Source: Phycisphaerales bacterium (GTDB lineage: Bacteria; Planctomycetota; Phycisphaerae; Phycisphaerales; UBA1924). Taken from it: 64,000 nt of DNA. The translations under genes were made by a program, and so were the position numbers. A model generated the notes under the pieces. It saw only the letters and a list, made by a program, of their open reading frames with translations. It ran no database searches and had not been told where the DNA came from. Below are positions 29,509 through 38,431 of this stretch, piece after piece. The first letter of the stretch is position 1; every line of letters starts with the position of its first letter. The stretch is taken from assembly GCA_022843045.1 (NCBI GenBank), contig JALHOJ010000007.1, positions 1-64,000 of the forward strand, in the 5' to 3' direction.

Positions 29509-30288
29509 ATGCTCCGCCTCCTGCTCATACTCCCCCTCCTCGCCCTCCTCCCCGCCTGCCAGCGCCAAGTCCGCGAGGAGCGGCTCGACGCCCCGCGCAC
29601 GCTTACGACTCCCTACGACACCTCCGCGGGTGAGGTCCTCTGGGCCGTGGTCCCCCTCCGCAACGAATCGGGCACCTCCGTTGCCGATCCGCTCGCGCTC
29701 TCGGACCATCTGGTGGGCGCGATCGAAGAAGTCGAAGGCATCCGCTGTCTGCCCTTGGATCGCACGCTCGCCGCTATGCAGTCGCTCAAGCTCCGGGCGA
29801 TTCAGAATCCCGCACAGGCACGGTCACTCGCCCAGGCCATGGGCGTCGACGGCGTTGTCGTCGGCAGTGTCACCGCCTACGACCCCTACACGCCCTTGAT
29901 GGGCCTCTCCCTCGCGCTCTACGCACGCCCCGGCGCCACCATGACCGCCCGCCCCAACCCCGCGTTCGACCCGCGCGAACTCACCGAGTCGCCCACCGAC
30001 CAGGCCGTCACCAACACCGACTCGGGCTACAACGAAAGACCCCTCGCGGTCTGGTCGGGCCGGCTTGACGGCAAAAACCATCAGACGCTGATGGACCTGC
30101 GCATCTACGCCAGCGGCCGCACCCGCGATCTCTCCGCGATGGGTTGGCGCCGCTACACCGCGAGCATGGACCTGTACAGCCAGTTCGCGATGTACCGGGG
30201 CGTCGACGGGCTGCTCCAGCAGGAATGGACCCGTGTAGCTCGTGCCCAGATGCCCAAGGCGATCGAGCCGCGGGCTGAGGCCGAGTGA
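29509..30288 (+). CDS. hypothetical lipoprotein
   Basis: Lipobox LLALLPAC; ALAQAMGVDGVVVGSVTAYDPY. Confidence 0.6.
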   Translation: MLRLLLILPLLALLPACQRQVREERLDAPRTLTTPYDTSAGEVLWAVVPLRNESGTSVADPLALSDHLVGAIEEVEGIRCLPLDRTLAAMQSLKLRAIQNPAQARSLAQAMGVDGVVVGSVTAYDPYTPLMGLSLALYARPGATMTARPNPAFDPRELTESPTDQAVTNTDSGYNERPLAVWSGRLDGKNHQTLMDLRIYASGRTRDLSAMGWRRYTASMDLYSQFAMYRGVDGLLQQEWTRVARAQMPKAIEPRAEAE

Positions 30289-30371
30289 GAAACCAGGGAA
30301 GCCGCCCCGGCGGACCTCCTTGCGCACCTGTGTGCATGATGGCGTTCGGCCGGCGGCTTTGGCCGCTCATT

Positions 30372-31349
30372 TCATACGCCGCACAACGTGCACGGCCCCT
30401 CGCTGAACACCAGCAAGAACGCATCGATATCGCACGGGTCAAACAACGATCCGTCGCCGTTGAAGTCCACGCTGCCGCACGTCGCGCTTGCCGGGATGCA
30501 CGGCCCTTCGCTGAAGACGCTCAGAAGCGCGTCTACATCCATCGGGTCAAACAGTGAACCGTCGCCGTTGAAGTCGATGCTGCCGCACGTCGTCTCTCGG
30601 GTCCGCAGCGTCAACGTCGTGGTGGTATCAAACGCGCAGTAGCCGTTCACGCTGGGAAAGCCAAACGCGGGCCAGTTCGTGCCCACTCGCGCACTCACTC
30701 GCATCGACACTTCATACTCGCGCCCCGCCTGCAGCGAGCCGGCGGGAATCACAAAAGTGCCCGTGGCAAACCCCACCTGTCCCTGAGCGCGGATCACCCC
30801 GCCAGCGCTCCAATCCCGGACGCTCCAGAACACGCCACCTTGATTCACCTGCACAGGCAGCTGCGGGTTGTTGAACTGCACGAAAACATCACCTGCTGCG
30901 CTCGCGTCCTGCAAGCCGCTCCAATTCATCGCGTACGGCACCACGCCCCAGTAGTCCGTGGTGGGCTGGTTCAACAGTCGGACCCACGGCCCCAGACTGC
31001 CGCCATCGATGCGGAAGGCGTAGGGACCGGGCTGAGTTTCGATGTCGATGTCCGCCTCGGTCGGGCCGTTGGCGAACAGATTGCTCACCACCGTTCCAGT
31101 AGGTTCAAAGTTGAGCGTGCGTTCCTGCAGGGTGAACGAAGGCCGCACCGTTGCAATGCCGATCGTCGCAGGCGTCAGGTCCGTGCCGGCCATGCGATGC
31201 TCCGCGGTGTAGAGCAAGGCGTCGTCGGTCACTGGCCCGGGCCCCGCCTGCTCAAACCACCGCGACTTGATCGTGGAGTACTCGCTGATGATGACTTGGC
31301 CCAGGCACGGACCCGCCGCGCACATCGCAACCAGAAGCGACACTCGCAT
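30372..31349 (-). CDS. exported protein with C-terminal GC-type dockerin repeats
   Basis: Signal MRVSLLVAMCAAGPCLG; CGSIDFNGDGSLFDPMDVDALLSVFSEGPC...CGSVDFNGDGSLFDPCDIDAFLLVFSEGPCTLCGV. Confidence 0.85.
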   Translation of the reverse strand: MRVSLLVAMCAAGPCLGQVIISEYSTIKSRWFEQAGPGPVTDDALLYTAEHRMAGTDLTPATIGIATVRPSFTLQERTLNFEPTGTVVSNLFANGPTEADIDIETQPGPYAFRIDGGSLGPWVRLLNQPTTDYWGVVPYAMNWSGLQDASAAGDVFVQFNNPQLPVQVNQGGVFWSVRDWSAGGVIRAQGQVGFATGTFVIPAGSLQAGREYEVSMRVSARVGTNWPAFGFPSVNGYCAFDTTTTLTLRTRETTCGSIDFNGDGSLFDPMDVDALLSVFSEGPCIPASATCGSVDFNGDGSLFDPCDIDAFLLVFSEGPCTLCGV

Positions 31350-31516
31350 GATGCTCTCCTCCTGCGTCCCACGACGCGCAACCAAACGGGCGTGACCAAG
31401 CCGTCCAGCCCGGTCATCCCTTCGCGTTGCTCCGTCTTCTTCTGCGGCTTCCGCGATCCTGCGTCTGCCCGCCGCACCACGGTTCCAAAGCATCGGCGAC
31501 TTGCGTCGCTCGGCCC

Positions 31517-31783
31517 TTACGCAGTCTGCAGCATCTCAATCGTTGTGTACTGATCCAGGTTCAGGTACACGATCTCGCCATCATCCTTCTTGAGCTGCAG
31601 GCGATCCAGCCACAGCTTCTTGTCCTTGCTGTGGGCGTACCAACTGCCCGTCTTGCTCTGCGTAAACGCCACCACCGCGCCCTCAATGGGCGTCGCCGCG
31701 ATCGTGTCGCGGCCGTTGCCAAGGTGCGGAATCTGTTGGGTCACGCGCACACGCGTGCCGGGCTGGTAGTTGTCAGCGTTCAT
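31517..31783 (-). CDS. conserved hypothetical protein
   Basis: Compact 88-aa ORF WYAHSKDKKLWLDRLQLKKDDGEIVYLNLDQY with coding character. Confidence 0.6.
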   Translation of the reverse strand: MNADNYQPGTRVRVTQQIPHLGNGRDTIAATPIEGAVVAFTQSKTGSWYAHSKDKKLWLDRLQLKKDDGEIVYLNLDQYTTIEMLQTA

Positions 31784-31975
31784 GCCCGATCATACGCCGT
31801 TTCCAGACGACGATGCGCAGCGCGGGTCTTCCGCGTCCTGCCAGCGACAACTCCAGTCGCAACCGGTTCGCTATGACGCGAGACGCGCCCGAAGACAATC
31901 ACCACCCAGCGATCAGCATCGGGAGTGTCATCCTGTATGGCAGACTTCCGCCTCGGATGGATAGCACTCATGAGT

Positions 31976-32191
31976 TCAAGCCTTGCACGTGAGGCAGCAG
32001 CCCGAGGAGTCCCCCCCGGCGTGTTCGGTGAGTGATCGACCGATCATCGGCACTTGGGGAATTCTGACCACCGGCTCGCCCGTCCGCGGATGACGACGAA
32101 GGGGTGCGTCCCTGATCGACTGGACGACTTCCAGCGACTCTCCGAGCGACCCGTCGAACCTCTTGACTCGGTACACGTACGTCGGCATCAA
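31976..32191 (-). CDS. FmdB-like small protein lacking the usual CxxC zinc ribbon
   Basis: MPTYVYRVKRFDGSLGESLEVVQSIRDAPLRRHPRTGEPVVRI resembles FmdB MPTYEYRC..CG pattern without the cysteines. Confidence 0.5.
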   Translation of the reverse strand: MMPTYVYRVKRFDGSLGESLEVVQSIRDAPLRRHPRTGEPVVRIPQVPMIGRSLTEHAGGDSSGCCLTCKA

Positions 32192-32237
32192 TGCCCGCCC
32201 GCGCGTTTCCGCGCTGGCGGGCCTCGTAAGAAGAAGA

Positions 32238-32495
32238 TCACCTGCCCGTTAGCAAGATCGGGCGACGCCGCCACGCGGTCACGATCCGTCGCGCGATTAC
32301 AACCCCGCAGAGCGTCACGCCGATCATCGCCGCCCCCGCCCCCGCGCTCGCCATGGGAACCGTGAGGCCCATCACGGTGACGCCGCCGCACGACGCGCAC
32401 GCGTGCACTGGCGCGACGCCCGCGGTCTGTCCCGAACCGCACGCGGCGCAGCATGCATGCCCCGATGGCGCGAACCTCGATGCAATGTCCGACAT
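32238..32495 (-). CDS. small Cys-rich (double CxxC) membrane protein
   Basis: HACCAACGSGQTAGVAPVHACASCGG plus one or two hydrophobic segments; start at MSDIASRF. Confidence 0.55.
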   Translation of the reverse strand: MSDIASRFAPSGHACCAACGSGQTAGVAPVHACASCGGVTVMGLTVPMASAGAGAAMIGVTLCGVVIARRIVTAWRRRPILLTGR

Positions 32496-32559
32496 GATTC
32501 GACTCCTGTGTCGCACAAGCGAAGCCGCGCGACAAGCGCGTGCCGCTTGGCCCTTTGTG

Positions 32560-33846
32560 TCAGTCCCTTCGATCACTCGCAATGTGCTGCATGCCCTCGA
32601 TGTGCCACGCTGGGAACGGGTCTTCGTACGCGGCCCACGCGCTGGCTCCTTCGGCGAGTTCCTCGTCGCTGAGTAGGCACAACTCAAGCCCCAGCCGCTG
32701 CGACTTAGAGTCCATATCCACGCCGATCATCACCAACTGCTGTCGCCTGTCCCCGTGTGGCTCGATCCACTGCTTCGCGAGCCACTCGCGGGTTTCCTCG
32801 TCCGCGGGGGGGTCGGACCGCGCGGCCCACCAAACCCCGGCGGGCTCCAGGCGGAAGCTGCCTCCCGCCTGGCTCCACACCGCGGCGACGTCATTGCGAT
32901 TCGCAAGCCAAATGAACCCCTTGCTTCTGACGGTTTGGAGCATGCCCTGCGTGATGAAGTCGTACAGGCGCCTGGGGTGAAAGGGTCGGCGGGCTTCGAA
33001 CACGAAGCTCGACACGCCATACTCCTCAGTCTCGGGCGTGTGCTCGTTATTGAGTTCCTTCAGCCACTTTGCGGAGGAGCGGGCCTTGTCCATGTCAAAG
33101 AGCCCTGTGTTGAGCACCTCCTGCAGCGGCACGCGACCCTCGATGCTTCGAACGATCCTCGCGTCCGCGTTGAGCGACCGAATGGTGGCCTCGATCTTTC
33201 GCAGCTGCGATTCATTCGCCAAGTCGCACTTGTTCAGCACGATGATGTCCGCGAACTCCACTTGATCCGTCAGCAGGTCCGCGATGCTTCGGGAGTCGCT
33301 CTCATCGATCTCCAGTCCGCGATCCGTCAGATCGTCCTCGCTCGCGAACTGCGACAGGAAGTTGTGCGCATCGACGACCGTCACCATGGTGTCGAGACGA
33401 GCGACCTCGGAGAGCGAGCGACCCGATTCGTCCTCAAACGTGAACGTCTGTGCGACCGGCAGCGGCTCCGCGATGCCCGTTCCCTCCACCAGGAGATAAT
33501 CAAACCGACCCGCGCACGCAATCCGCGACACCTCGCGAAGCAAGTCCTCCCGAAGCGTGCAGCAGATGCAGCCGTTCGACAGCTCGACCAGTCGTTCGTT
33601 CACGCGATCGAGCACCGCATCTCCAACTGTGCCCCCGGTCTTCACCAGTTCGGCATCGATGTTGACTTCCGACATGTCGTTCACGATGACCGCGACGCGG
33701 CGACCCTCCCTGTTTGCCAGCACGTGATTGAGAAGCGTTGTCTTGCCAGCGCCCAGAAACCCCGACAGCACCGTTACCGGCAGGCGACGCTCGCGATGTC
33801 CCCCATCGGGGTGCGGGGTGGTGTCTGAAGTGCGTCGCTGGTCCAT
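32560..33846 (-). CDS. COG0523 (CobW/ZNG-type) GTP-binding metallochaperone
   Basis: [58 protein letters not shown]. Confidence 0.9.
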   Translation of the reverse strand: MDQRRTSDTTPHPDGGHRERRLPVTVLSGFLGAGKTTLLNHVLANREGRRVAVIVNDMSEVNIDAELVKTGGTVGDAVLDRVNERLVELSNGCICCTLREDLLREVSRIACAGRFDYLLVEGTGIAEPLPVAQTFTFEDESGRSLSEVARLDTMVTVVDAHNFLSQFASEDDLTDRGLEIDESDSRSIADLLTDQVEFADIIVLNKCDLANESQLRKIEATIRSLNADARIVRSIEGRVPLQEVLNTGLFDMDKARSSAKWLKELNNEHTPETEEYGVSSFVFEARRPFHPRRLYDFITQGMLQTVRSKGFIWLANRNDVAAVWSQAGGSFRLEPAGVWWAARSDPPADEETREWLAKQWIEPHGDRRQQLVMIGVDMDSKSQRLGLELCLLSDEELAEGASAWAAYEDPFPAWHIEGMQHIASDRRD

Positions 33847-33903
33847 GCTGGTCCTTCTCTTCGGCGGTGGTGGGATCGGTGCGCCTGAGCCGTGTCATGA
33901 GAA

Positions 33904-33919
33904 TGATAATGCATTATCA
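33904..33919. promoter_or_regulatory. Fur/Zur-family-like operator
   Basis: TGATAATGCATTATCA perfect 16-bp palindrome 58 bp upstream of the COG0523 gene. Confidence 0.65.
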
Positions 33920-34053
33920 AGAAAAAGCAAGTCGCTTTCTTGCCAGTTCGCTCGTAAGGAAAATGGCCGGATAGTCCCGCACTCGGGTCGGTCCCAGCGA
34001 AGAAATTCCACAGGTTTCCTTGCTTGAGCGTCTCCGTGTGGTCTGATAGTGGC

Positions 34054-34815
34054 ATGACTCCACTCGCGCCCGCTTCCGTTCGCTCGTCTCGATGCATGAC
34101 GTGTGCCGCATGTGGATTGCTGCTGTGTTCGCCAGCCCTCGCCGTCGTCACCACCTTCGACAACGGCCTCGAAGGCTGGTCCATCTCCGGTCGCACCACC
34201 ATCCTCCCCACGGGCGGCAACCCCGGCGCCAACCTCGGCCCCCTTGTCACCGACGTCTTCGGCATCGACATCCGCAACAACACCAATGCCGCGTTCCTGG
34301 GCAACTACAGCCAGTTCTGGCAAACCAATGGCGGCGGCCCCGGCGCGCCCCTGCGACTCTCGATTGACACCAAGACCAACTCGATCGACTTCTTTGGTAG
34401 CCAGGTTTCGCGCAACCTGATCGTTGAACTGCGTGACTACACCAACCCGCCGCCAAACTACCCGTATGTCTCCGTCTGGTACAACCTAGGCACCATCGCC
34501 GCGAGTTTGCCCGGTTGGCGCACGTTCTCAATCGACATCGTGAACCCCAACAGCACGACCCTGCCCAGTGGGTGGGGCGGCACGGGTGACGAAGACCCCC
34601 AGGCCAACCCCCGCTTGCCCGCCAATCGCACGTTCGCAAGCGTGCTCGCAGGCGTGGACGAGATTTCGTTCACGACGTTCCAGCCCGGATTCTTCTACGG
34701 CTTCACCAACTTCAACGTGCAGGTGGACAACCCGACGCTGACGGTAGTGCCAAGCCCCGCAACCCTCGCGGCTCCGGCGATTCTGCTCGCGTGCGCTCGA
34801 CGCCGCCGGCGGTGA
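34054..34815 (+). CDS. exported protein with PEP-CTERM-like tail
   Basis: Signal sequence ending PALA; C-terminal VVPSPATLAAPAILLACARRRRR. Confidence 0.7.
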   Translation: MTPLAPASVRSSRCMTCAACGLLLCSPALAVVTTFDNGLEGWSISGRTTILPTGGNPGANLGPLVTDVFGIDIRNNTNAAFLGNYSQFWQTNGGGPGAPLRLSIDTKTNSIDFFGSQVSRNLIVELRDYTNPPPNYPYVSVWYNLGTIAASLPGWRTFSIDIVNPNSTTLPSGWGGTGDEDPQANPRLPANRTFASVLAGVDEISFTTFQPGFFYGFTNFNVQVDNPTLTVVPSPATLAAPAILLACARRRRR

Positions 34816-34827
34816 ATCGAAGAGAAT

Positions 34828-35032
34828 CACCACGGAGGGCCACAGAGAGCCACGGAGATTGCACGGAGAGAAGACAGAAAGAGTGGCCGCGGATCTGCGC
34901 GGATTCGCGCGGATAGGAAAGAACCCTGTCTTGATCCGCGTCAATCCGCGCAAATCCATGGCCACTCTTTCTGTCTTCTCTTGTCTCTTCTCTCCGTAGA
35001 AGCTCGGTGGCTCCCCGTGGTCCTCCGTGGTG
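34828..35032. repeat. 205-bp imperfect inverted repeat
   Basis: Ends CACCACGGAGG / CCTCCGTGGTG; inner 20-bp perfect arms AGAAGACAGAAAGAGTGGCC (34869-34888) / GGCCACTCTTTCTGTCTTCT (34960-34979). Confidence 0.9.
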
Positions 35033-35051
35033 AAATCCGCATTCCCCTCGC

Positions 35052-36374
35052 TCACCTTGCCTCCATCGCCGGCCCCGGCATCGGCCCCTTCATCCCCTTC
35101 TTGATCGCGCACAGATGCGCCCGCACATACGCGATGTTGTTCACGCGATGGAACTCGTTGGGGAAGTACGTCATCAGCTTCACGGGATAGAACGCGCCCG
35201 TGAACCTCGGGATGAACCTCGCAAACTCGTCACGCGTGTAGTACCAGAAGCTGTTCTGGTTGAAGAACGCTACGTGCGTGGGGTCCTGCCACGCCCCGCG
35301 CCCGTCGGTGCTGGGCACCTCGATCATGAACATCCCGCCCGGAGCGAGCACCCGCCACGCCTCGTTAAACGTGTTGATCGGGTCCTTGAAGTGCTCGATC
35401 GCGTCCCACGCGCGCACGATCCCAACGCTGTTGTCCGCGAAGGGCCACTTCCCATCGAGGTTCGCCACCGTGTCCACCGCCGGCCCTGCATGCACATCAA
35501 CGCCGTGATAGCCCGTGGGCTTGTTGTGCGCGCTGCCCAAGTCCAGCGGCAGCAGATTCCGATCCTTGCACCAACGCAGCATCATCGCATACGCGTTGTG
35601 GTCGTAAATCTGCCCGACGATGTCCTGGATGCGAGCGTTGCGTTCCTTGTGCGTGTTGTTCGCCGTCATCCGGTAGAAGTACAAACACTCGGGGATGTGC
35701 GCGAACCGCTTGCCCGCGCAGTAGAACTTGACCATCAAGTCATAGTCATCGCCCACGTCGAGCGCCGGGTTGTGGCCCCCAACCTCGTCATACGCCTTCC
35801 GCGTCCACGCCCGCACGTGATTGGGCGCGTGCGTCAGCGACAGAATCCACGGCGGTTCCACAGGCATCGCGTGCGCCGCCTTGTAGCCGCGCCCATCCGG
35901 CCCCACCACATCCCGATACCGCCAACCAAACGCGCTGCTGTACGTGTGGGGCGATCCATCAGCATCATTGAACTCCGCGAAGTCGGAATACACGAAGTCC
36001 ACCGGTTGCGAGGGAGTGCCGCTCTTGAAGGCCTTGACGATCGACTCGATCGCGTGCAGCGAGAGGAAGTCATCGTGGTCCAGCTCGACGATGATGCCCC
36101 CGCCGCTCGCCCGCGTCGCGATGAGCTTGTACGCGCCCACCGAAGACCGGGGCGAAGTCGTCTGATCCGCATTGCGAACGATCTTGATCCGCGGATCATT
36201 GAGCGCGGGCAGCACCGCCCCCGAGTTGGGCACGATCACCCATTCCCACTTCGGGTAGCTCTGCCGCTTGAGATTCTCGTAAATCGACGCGATAAACAGC
36301 GGATTGTGCGTCGGCGTGATGATCGACACCAACGGGTCCGCGTCCGTGACTGCAACCGTGCGAAGCGTGGCCAT
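35052..36374 (-). CDS. GT2 glycosyltransferase fused to a C-terminal SAM methyltransferase-like domain
   Basis: PLVSIITPTHNPLFIASIYENLKRQSYPKWEWVIV, LDHDD; then GYHGVDVHAGPAVDTVANLDGKWPFADNSVGIVRAWDAIEHFKDP. Confidence 0.85.
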   Translation of the reverse strand: MATLRTVAVTDADPLVSIITPTHNPLFIASIYENLKRQSYPKWEWVIVPNSGAVLPALNDPRIKIVRNADQTTSPRSSVGAYKLIATRASGGGIIVELDHDDFLSLHAIESIVKAFKSGTPSQPVDFVYSDFAEFNDADGSPHTYSSAFGWRYRDVVGPDGRGYKAAHAMPVEPPWILSLTHAPNHVRAWTRKAYDEVGGHNPALDVGDDYDLMVKFYCAGKRFAHIPECLYFYRMTANNTHKERNARIQDIVGQIYDHNAYAMMLRWCKDRNLLPLDLGSAHNKPTGYHGVDVHAGPAVDTVANLDGKWPFADNSVGIVRAWDAIEHFKDPINTFNEAWRVLAPGGMFMIEVPSTDGRGAWQDPTHVAFFNQNSFWYYTRDEFARFIPRFTGAFYPVKLMTYFPNEFHRVNNIAYVRAHLCAIKKGMKGPMPGPAMEAR

Positions 36375-36460
36375 ATGCCAAGATTATGTGGCCAGTACAG
36401 CGCGGCGTCCTGAGGCGGCGGTTCGTGGGTTGAGTGCTTTGAGTGATGGGTGGCCCCACC

Positions 36461-36595
36461 AACGCAGAGGAAGACAGAGAGGCTGAAAAGAGCAAGACAG
36501 AGAGACGGTGGTGGGGTGCCGTGCCAACGCATTCGCTGCTATCCGCGAAGCTCTCTGCGTTCCTCTGCTTCTCTCTTCCTTCTTCCTCTGCGTTC
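36461..36595. repeat. intergenic GA/CT-rich imperfect inverted repeat
   Basis: AACGCAGAGGAAGACAGAGA ... CTCTCTGCGTTCCTCTGCTTCTCTCTTCCTTCTTCCTCTGCGTT. Confidence 0.85.
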
Positions 36596-36606
36596 AACCC
36601 CGCTTC

Positions 36607-38226
36607 CTACCCAATCACCCGCCCCGCCTCATCCAGCACTGCGCGAGCCTCCGCCACGCTCGGCGCCTCCGCAATCAACCGCATGATCGGCTCCGTATTG
36701 CTCGCCCGCACATGCAGCCACGCCCGATTCGCCAGTTGGCCCGACGTGAAGTTGACCCACGCCCCATCGCGCAGGTCCACCTCCTGCTTTCCCCCCTCCG
36801 CCCCGCGATAGAACGCCGCGATCTTCGCCACCGCCTCCGCCGCGTCCTCCTTGCGAGCAAGGTCCACTTTCCGCTTCTCGATGCTGTACGCAGGCACGCA
36901 CGCCGCGACCCTGCTGAGCGCATGCCCCCTCGCGCTCGGCACGCCCAACCCCTTCCCCAACTCCGTCTCGTGCGCATGCCGCAGCAGCCACAACGTCAGG
37001 GCCATCGCCCCCAGCGAATCCCGCACATAACAACTCCGCGGCCAGATCGTCCCACCATTCCCCTCGCCCCCCGCGATGGCCCCCTCGCGCTTCATGACCT
37101 CCACGACGTTCGCCTCGCCCACGGGCGTCCGCAGCACCCTCGTTCCAAATGTCGCCGCGACATCGTTGAGCATCCGGCTGGTCGACAGGTTCGTGACCAT
37201 CACTATCTGCTCGCCGCCCGCTGGCCCTCGCTCTCCGCTGCCCCCTCCCCCCGCTCCCCCCGCTCCCCCCGCTCCCCGCGCCGCCGCGAGAATCGCCCAC
37301 GCGCTCAATGCCAGCGTGTATTCCTCGCCCACATATCGCCCCTGCTCATCGATCAACGCCAGTCGATCCGCATCCGGATCCAGCGCGAATCCCACCTGGC
37401 ACCCCTGCGCCCGCACACTGTCGCACAGTCCGCCCGCGCCCGAAAGATTCTCCAGCGTCGGCTCCGGCGCATGCGGAAACAGCCCGGCACGCTCCCCTTC
37501 CAGTTCAGTATTGAGCGCAACGACTTCGCAGCCCAGACTCCGCAGGAACATCGGTGCCGTCGCGCTGCTGCTCGCATTCACGCAGTCCACCGCAACCTTG
37601 AGCCCCTCGCCCAGCTTGCTGGGCATCGCACACAGCCCCGACGCCTCGAGCGCCTGCATCACCCGCTCGATGTGCGTCTCTCGCGCCTCCGCATCCCGCG
37701 ACAGCACACCCAGCCGCTCCCAAGTGACGCTCAGGCCGCCACTCGCGCTGCCTCCCTTGAACCGCGCGATGATCTCATTCGCCAATGCCGCCGGCGGCGC
37801 GCACGCCCCCGCCCCATGCAGTCCCACCGGCTCGCGCAGCAAGCACTTGAGCCCGTTCCATTGCTGCGGGTTGTGGCTTGCTGTGATCACCATGCCCGCG
37901 ACCATCGCGCCAGCACCGCGCCCGCTCCGCTCCCGTGCCACAGCGTCCGTCATCACCGCCGCCGTGGGTGTCATCGCGATGCCGACGTCCACGACGTCGC
38001 ACCCGCTGCCCAGGAGCCCCGCCGTCGCCGCCGCGTGGATCGTTTCGCCGCCCCGCCGCCCATCCCGCGCCAATACCACGGTTGGCACCACCGCAGGTTT
38101 CGCTCCAGCCGCCCGCTCCCGCAGCACACTCCCAAACGCTCCCGCAAACCGCGCCGCCACCTCAGGCGTCAACGTCTCGCCCACCACTCCCCGGCACCCA
38201 GAAACCGACAGCATCAGCATCGACAT
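36607..38226 (-). CDS. glmM: phosphoglucosamine mutase / phosphohexomutase
   Basis: SVSGCRGVVGETLTPE, ITASHNPQQWNG, FALDPDADRLALIDEQG, C-terminal RASNTEPIMRLIAEA. Confidence 0.88.
   Translation of the reverse strand: MSMLMLSVSGCRGVVGETLTPEVAARFAGAFGSVLRERAAGAKPAVVPTVVLARDGRRGGETIHAAATAGLLGSGCDVVDVGIAMTPTAAVMTDAVARERSGRGAGAMVAGMVITASHNPQQWNGLKCLLREPVGLHGAGACAPPAALANEIIARFKGGSASGGLSVTWERLGVLSRDAEARETHIERVMQALEASGLCAMPSKLGEGLKVAVDCVNASSSATAPMFLRSLGCEVVALNTELEGERAGLFPHAPEPTLENLSGAGGLCDSVRAQGCQVGFALDPDADRLALIDEQGRYVGEEYTLALSAWAILAAARGAGGAGGAGGGGSGERGPAGGEQIVMVTNLSTSRMLNDVAATFGTRVLRTPVGEANVVEVMKREGAIAGGEGNGGTIWPRSCYVRDSLGAMALTLWLLRHAHETELGKGLGVPSARGHALSRVAACVPAYSIEKRKVDLARKEDAAEAVAKIAAFYRGAEGGKQEVDLRDGAWVNFTSGQLANRAWLHVRASNTEPIMRLIAEAPSVAEARAVLDEAGRVIG
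37229..37280. repeat. 9-bp tandem low-complexity tract in glmM
   Basis: CGCTCCCCC repeated; encodes GAGGAGGAGGGGSGERG. Confidence 0.7.
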
Positions 38227-38431
38227 GGCGCATGGTAGTGAAACCCCGCTGGCGATGCCCCAGCCAATGTGTCGCGTTCCCTTCTTGATCCAATCCCAGT
38301 CGTAAAGCCATGGGATTCATCGATTTGAGTCATTGCGGACAGAAGTATACAATTATTTGGAGACCATCTAGTCCAGAATGTCGCATGCAATGGTGGGAAG
38401 AGCCCATTTGAACCCAATCAAGGAGCACGCC

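Noticed and set aside
33733-33795. COG0523 gene as a CobW cobalt insertion protein
   Set aside because: No cobalamin genes nearby; the Fur/Zur-like site favours a zinc role, although this is not proven.
36508-38238. 576-aa plus-strand ORF opposite glmM
   Set aside because: Shadow ORF rich in Arg/His/Pro with no domain.
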